Assembly (NCBI RefSeq): GCF_019104745.1 | Contig: NZ_JAHRWL010000001.1 | Location: forward strand, 744,001 to 808,000 | Origin: Thalassococcus arenae | GTDB lineage: Bacteria > Pseudomonadota > Alphaproteobacteria > Rhodobacterales > Rhodobacteraceae | Reading direction: 5' to 3' | DNA length: 64,000 nt | Part shown: positions 61,335-64,000 of the stretch, in pieces | How the letters are laid out: every line of letters starts with the position of its first letter | How positions within the stretch are numbered: position 1 is the stretch's first letter | Position numbers and translations under genes: made by a program | The notes under the pieces: model-generated | Database searches by the model: none | What the model was told of the DNA's origin: nothing | The model's input: the letters and a program-made list of their open reading frames with translations, nothing else

Positions 61335-61423
61335 CGTATTTTTCAAAGAGAAGAAGCCAGGACCGGTCTTTGCGACCCGCCGCGGCTCGCCGCCCCTGCC
61401 CCTTCTTCTCTTTCGCAAATACG
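61335..61423. repeat. 22-bp-arm palindromic element, copy 2
   Basis: Arms 61335-61356 and 61402-61423 match at 19 of 22 positions and are nearly identical to those of 45119-45187; loop 45 nt beginning CCAGGACCGGT. Lies between the DUF1491 gene and recO in a 235-nt gap. Its transcript would form a long hairpin. Confidence 0.8.
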
Positions 61424-61534
61424 CAAAACCGCCGCCCAAAGCCGCAGGCGGCGGGCGGCAAACCCTGCGCGGCGCAGCCGCACCTTTTGGATCGGCGCTG
61501 GACAGCCCGGGCAACCGGGCCCACCTTGGCGGCC

Positions 61535-62278
61535 ATGGAGTGGCGCGACACCGGCATCTTGCTTTCGGCCCGGCCGCATGGCGAAACCGCGGCGATCCTC
61601 GAGGTTTTCACCCCGGGCCATGGTCGCCATGTCGGGGTGCTGCGCGGCGGCGCCTCGCGCAAGCAGGCCGCCGTGCTGCAACCCGGCGCACAGCTGGACC
61701 TGGCCTGGCGCGCGCGGCTCGAGGACCATATCGGTGCCTTCACCGCCGAGCCGCAGCGGTCGCGCAGCGCGGCGGCGATGGCCGACCGGCTGGCGCTGGC
61801 GGGGTTGAACGCCGTCTGCGCGATGCTGTCGTTTTCCCTGCCCGAACGCGAACCGCATCCGGCGCTCTACCGGCGCAGCGAAACGCTGCTCGACCTGCTC
61901 GACCGGCCCGACCTTTGGCCCCTGGCCTATCTGCGGTGGGAACTGGCTTTGCTGGACGCGTTGGGCTTCGGGCTCGATCTGACCTGTTGTGCCGCGACGG
62001 GCGCGACCGAGGGGTTGGCCTATGTCTCGCCGAAAACCGGCCGGGCGGTGTCTTTGGCGGGTGCCGGCGATTGGGCGCCGCGGCTGCTGCCGTTGCCGCC
62101 GGTGCTGCTGGGTCAGGGCGCGGCCGACGATGCCGAGATCGCAGACGGTTTGCGGCTGACCGGGTATTTCCTGCAACACCGGCTGGCGTCCGAGTTGCGC
62201 GACAGACCGCTGCCCGCGGCGCGCGGCGTGTTCGTCGACCGGGTCGTACGGCGCGCCCGCGCCGGTGGCGATCCGTGA
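61535..62278 (+). CDS. recO: DNA repair protein RecO
   Basis: 247-aa RecFOR mediator loading RecA on SSB-coated DNA. The N-terminal OB domain is [51 protein letters not shown]. The C-terminal helical part has the family's [25 protein letters not shown] and VSPKTGRAV. The zinc-site cysteines of some RecO proteins are only partly present (CC at about 152). Same direction as era, in the conserved order. Confidence 0.95.
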   Translation: MEWRDTGILLSARPHGETAAILEVFTPGHGRHVGVLRGGASRKQAAVLQPGAQLDLAWRARLEDHIGAFTAEPQRSRSAAAMADRLALAGLNAVCAMLSFSLPEREPHPALYRRSETLLDLLDRPDLWPLAYLRWELALLDALGFGLDLTCCAATGATEGLAYVSPKTGRAVSLAGAGDWAPRLLPLPPVLLGQGAADDAEIADGLRLTGYFLQHRLASELRDRPLPAARGVFVDRVVRRARAGGDP

Positions 62279-62333
62279 GCGCTGCGTCACGCGCGCTCTT
62301 TTGTCCCCCGCCGATCCGCGCTAGGCAGGTGCC

Positions 62334-62999
62334 ATGATGTGGACGCTGCCCAACATCCTGACGACGCTCCGCCTGCTGGCCGCGCCCGGCATCGCGGTGC
62401 TGTTTCTCTATTTCGCCCGTCCCTTCGCCGATTGGGCGGCGCTTCTGCTGTTTCTGGCCGCCGCCGCGACGGACTGGATCGACGGGCGGCTGGCGCGGGC
62501 CTGGGGGCAGGAAACCAGGCTGGGCGCGATGCTGGACCCGATCGCCGACAAGGCGATGGTGGCGGTCGCGCTGCTGGTGATCGTGGGCTATTCGTCGATG
62601 TCGCCCTGGCTGGTGCTGCCGGCCACCTTCATCCTGTTCCGCGAGGTTTTCGTTTCGGGCCTGCGGGAATTCCTGGGCCAGGCTTCGGGCGATCTGAAGG
62701 TCACGAAACTGGCCAAGTGGAAGACCACCGCGCAGATGCTGGCGATCGCGGTCTTGTTCGGGCAGGGCGTGTTCGAGCATTATTTTGGCATGTCGGCCTG
62801 GGGCATGGACGAGGCGCTGATCGCCGACGTTCTGGACGGCCGGGTCGAGGACACGCAAGGCCTGCGCTGGAAGCTGACGGGCATGGTCTGGGCCGGCAAT
62901 GGCGGGCTGGTCCTGCTGTGGGTGGCCGCGGCGCTGACCGTGATCACCGGCTGGGATTATTTCCGCAAGGCCCTGCCGATGCTGAGGGAGGATCGCTGA
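62334..62999 (+). CDS. pgsA: CDP-diacylglycerol--glycerol-3-phosphate 3-phosphatidyltransferase
   Basis: 221-aa membrane enzyme making phosphatidylglycerol phosphate. CDP-alcohol phosphatidyltransferase motif DWIDGRLARAWGQETRLGAMLDPIADK at about residues 47-73 has the DG-AR-G-D-D residues. N-terminal LPNILTTLRLLAAPGIAVLF is typical PgsA. Four to five helices. Its TGA overlaps the moaD ATG. Confidence 0.95.
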   Translation: MMWTLPNILTTLRLLAAPGIAVLFLYFARPFADWAALLLFLAAAATDWIDGRLARAWGQETRLGAMLDPIADKAMVAVALLVIVGYSSMSPWLVLPATFILFREVFVSGLREFLGQASGDLKVTKLAKWKTTAQMLAIAVLFGQGVFEHYFGMSAWGMDEALIADVLDGRVEDTQGLRWKLTGMVWAGNGGLVLLWVAAALTVITGWDYFRKALPMLREDR

Positions 63000-63244
63000 T
63001 GGACGTGCTGTATTTCGCCTGGGTGCGCGAACGCATCGGCCTGCCGAAAGAACGGATCGAGACACGGGCGGCGACGGTGGCCGAACTGGTCGACGAACTG
63101 CGCGCCCGCGAAGAACGCTACGCGGCCGCCTTCGCCGATCTGTCGGCCTTGCGCGTCGCCGTTGACCAGGAATTGACGGATTTCGACGCGCCGCTGGCCG
63201 GCGCGCGCGAGGTGGCGTTCTTTCCGCCGATGACCGGGGGCTGA
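62999..63244 (+). CDS. moaD: Molybdopterin synthase small subunit
   Basis: 81-aa ubiquitin-fold sulfur carrier. VLYFAWVRERIGLPKERIE at the start and the C-terminal VAFFPPMTGG with the essential Gly-Gly to be thiocarboxylated. It precedes moaE by 3 nt, and both together convert precursor Z to molybdopterin. Confidence 0.96.
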   Translation: MDVLYFAWVRERIGLPKERIETRAATVAELVDELRAREERYAAAFADLSALRVAVDQELTDFDAPLAGAREVAFFPPMTGG

Positions 63245-63247
63245 GGC

Positions 63248-63685
63248 ATGCGCGTGGTCGTGCAGGAACAGCCATTCGATTTCGGCGCCGAGGCGGCGGA
63301 TTTCGCCAAGGGCCGGGACGATATCGGCGCGGTGGTGACCTTTTCCGGCATCGTGCGGGCCGACGGGGCGATGACCGACATGGAAATCGAGCATTACCCC
63401 GGCATGACGGAAAAGGCGCTGGCCGCCATCGCCGCCGAGGCGCAAGCCCGCTGGGCCCTTGGCGATGTGCTGGTGATCCATCGCTTTGGCATGATGCGGC
63501 CGGGCGAGCAGATCATGATGGTGGCCACGGCGTCGAAACACCGCAAGGACGCGTTCGAGGCGGCGGAATTCCTGATGGATTACCTGAAATCCCGCGCGCC
63601 GTTCTGGAAGAAGGAAAGCGGCGCGGGCGGCGAAGGCTGGGTCGCCGCCAGGGACGAGGACGAGGCCGCGCTGGACCGCTGGTAG
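63248..63685 (+). CDS. moaE: Molybdopterin synthase catalytic subunit
   Basis: 145-aa MoaE. VVTFSGIVRADGAMTDMEIEHYPGMTEKAL, HRFGMMRPGEQIMMVATASKHRKDAFEAAEFLMDYLKSRAPFWKKE with the active Lys and Arg are diagnostic. Forms the heterotetramer with MoaD. Last gene of the rpoZ to moaE run, closed by a strong terminator. Confidence 0.97.
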   Translation: MRVVVQEQPFDFGAEAADFAKGRDDIGAVVTFSGIVRADGAMTDMEIEHYPGMTEKALAAIAAEAQARWALGDVLVIHRFGMMRPGEQIMMVATASKHRKDAFEAAEFLMDYLKSRAPFWKKESGAGGEGWVAARDEDEAALDRW

Positions 63686-63710
63686 GCGCGCGTCTTGTCC
63701 CGAAACGACG

Positions 63711-63745
63711 GAAGCCGCCGGGCGAACCGGCGGCTTCGGTTTTTT
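63711..63745 (+). terminator. Intrinsic terminator after moaE
   Basis: Perfect 11-bp stem GAAGCCGCCGG (63711-63721) with CCGGCGGCTTC (63727-63737), loop GCGAA, then GGTTTTTT. It begins 25 nt after moaE and separates it from the converging symporter gene. Confidence 0.93.
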
Positions 63746-63758
63746 CAGACTTTCGCGG

Positions 63759-64000
63759 TCAGGCGAACTTGCGGATCTCGCCCGACTTGAGCCGCGACTG
63801 GTAACTGTTCAGCTCGCGCTTGACGATCGGCATCAGGCAATAGAGCGCGATGATGTTGACCACCGCCATGGCGAAGATCGCCGCATCCGAGAAGTCGATC
63901 ACCGGGCCCAGATTGGCGGCCGCGCCGATCACCACGAACAGGCAGAAGATCACCTTGAAGATCAGCTCCTTGGTGTGGCCTTCGCCGAACAGGAAGGTCC
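63759..64000 (-). CDS. Alanine/glycine:cation symporter, C-terminal end only
   Basis: About 80 C-terminal residues of an AGCS-family sodium:amino-acid symporter. TFLFGEGHTKELIFKVIFCLFVVIGAAANLGPVIDFSDAAIFAMAVVNIIALY contains two helices and the family's D-FSD loop, and it ends MPIVKRELNSYQSRLKSGEIRKFA. The rest lies beyond base 64000. Most likely imports alanine or glycine with Na+. Confidence 0.88.
   Translation of the reverse strand, partial: TFLFGEGHTKELIFKVIFCLFVVIGAAANLGPVIDFSDAAIFAMAVVNIIALYCLMPIVKRELNSYQSRLKSGEIRKFA

Noticed and set aside
1-64000. CRISPR array, rRNA or tRNA genes, prophage, transposase genes
   Set aside because: No regularly spaced direct repeats, no RNA gene signatures and no phage or transposase proteins were recognised on either strand.

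Overview
The window is high-GC, gene-dense bacterial chromosome. It looks like an alphaproteobacterium of the order Rhodobacterales (Roseobacter/Rhodobacter type). Grounds: DUF3576, DUF2125, DUF1244, DUF1491 and DUF3429 proteins, a Rhodobacter-type porin, the rpoZ-rel-DUF2062-pdxJ-acpS-lepB-rnc-era-recO order, several peptide deformylase paralogues beside fmt, a CtrA-like promoter site, and many intergenic palindromes of the kind seen in this order. No rRNA, tRNA, CRISPR array, prophage or transposase gene was recognised. This is mostly housekeeping DNA, and I found no convincing new multigene defence or biosynthetic system.

Layout. 1-8.7 kb: pheT (cut by the window edge), pheS, an SGNH-hydrolase lipoprotein, an acyltransferase, rplT/rpmI, pyk, and a formylglutamate amidohydrolase with DUF1244. 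8.7-16.6 kb: GST, holA, lptE, leuS, a lone glycosyltransferase, DUF3576 lipoprotein and a strongly terminated porin. 16.7-22.5 kb: TPR-sulfotransferase, PLP homeostasis protein, ribF, YcgN-like protein, threonine aldolase, hspQ and a transglycosylase lipoprotein. 22.5-31.1 kb: lolA, ftsK, aminotransferase, amidase, a UbiH-type flavin hydroxylase and an SDR. 31.2-37.6 kb: DUF2125 protein, an SDR plus crotonase pair, a roughly 1 kb gene-poor stretch, a lytic transglycosylase, and a degenerate receiver-domain protein behind a CtrA-like site. 37.6-48.5 kb: glutathionyl-hydroquinone reductase, two small membrane proteins, an operon of three deformylase genes with fmt, a SNase-like protein, PatB-like lyase, TRIC-type channel, rnhA, methyltransferase, DUF3429, LysE exporter and ispH. 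48.6-64 kb: B12-binding protein, cytochrome c, NYN protein, folK, then the long rpoZ to moaE run and the end of an alanine/glycine symporter.

How genes work together. Translation and its quality control dominate: PheRS, LeuRS, L20/L35, Fmt and deformylases, Era, RNase III and Rel. Envelope assembly is the second theme: LptE, LolA, LepB, porin and two transglycosylases. Cofactor genes (ribF, pdxJ, acpS, folK, moaDE, ispH) are interspersed.

The most interesting signals lie between genes or in decayed active sites. They are a tandem double-hairpin element present twice with matching stem changes, a second palindromic repeat family, a 138-bp element with perfect 17-bp inverted termini, a LacI-type operator-like dyad at pyk, a deformylase paralogue that has lost both its Cys ligand and catalytic Glu, and a receiver domain lacking the acidic pair and Lys but carrying a CtrA-like promoter.
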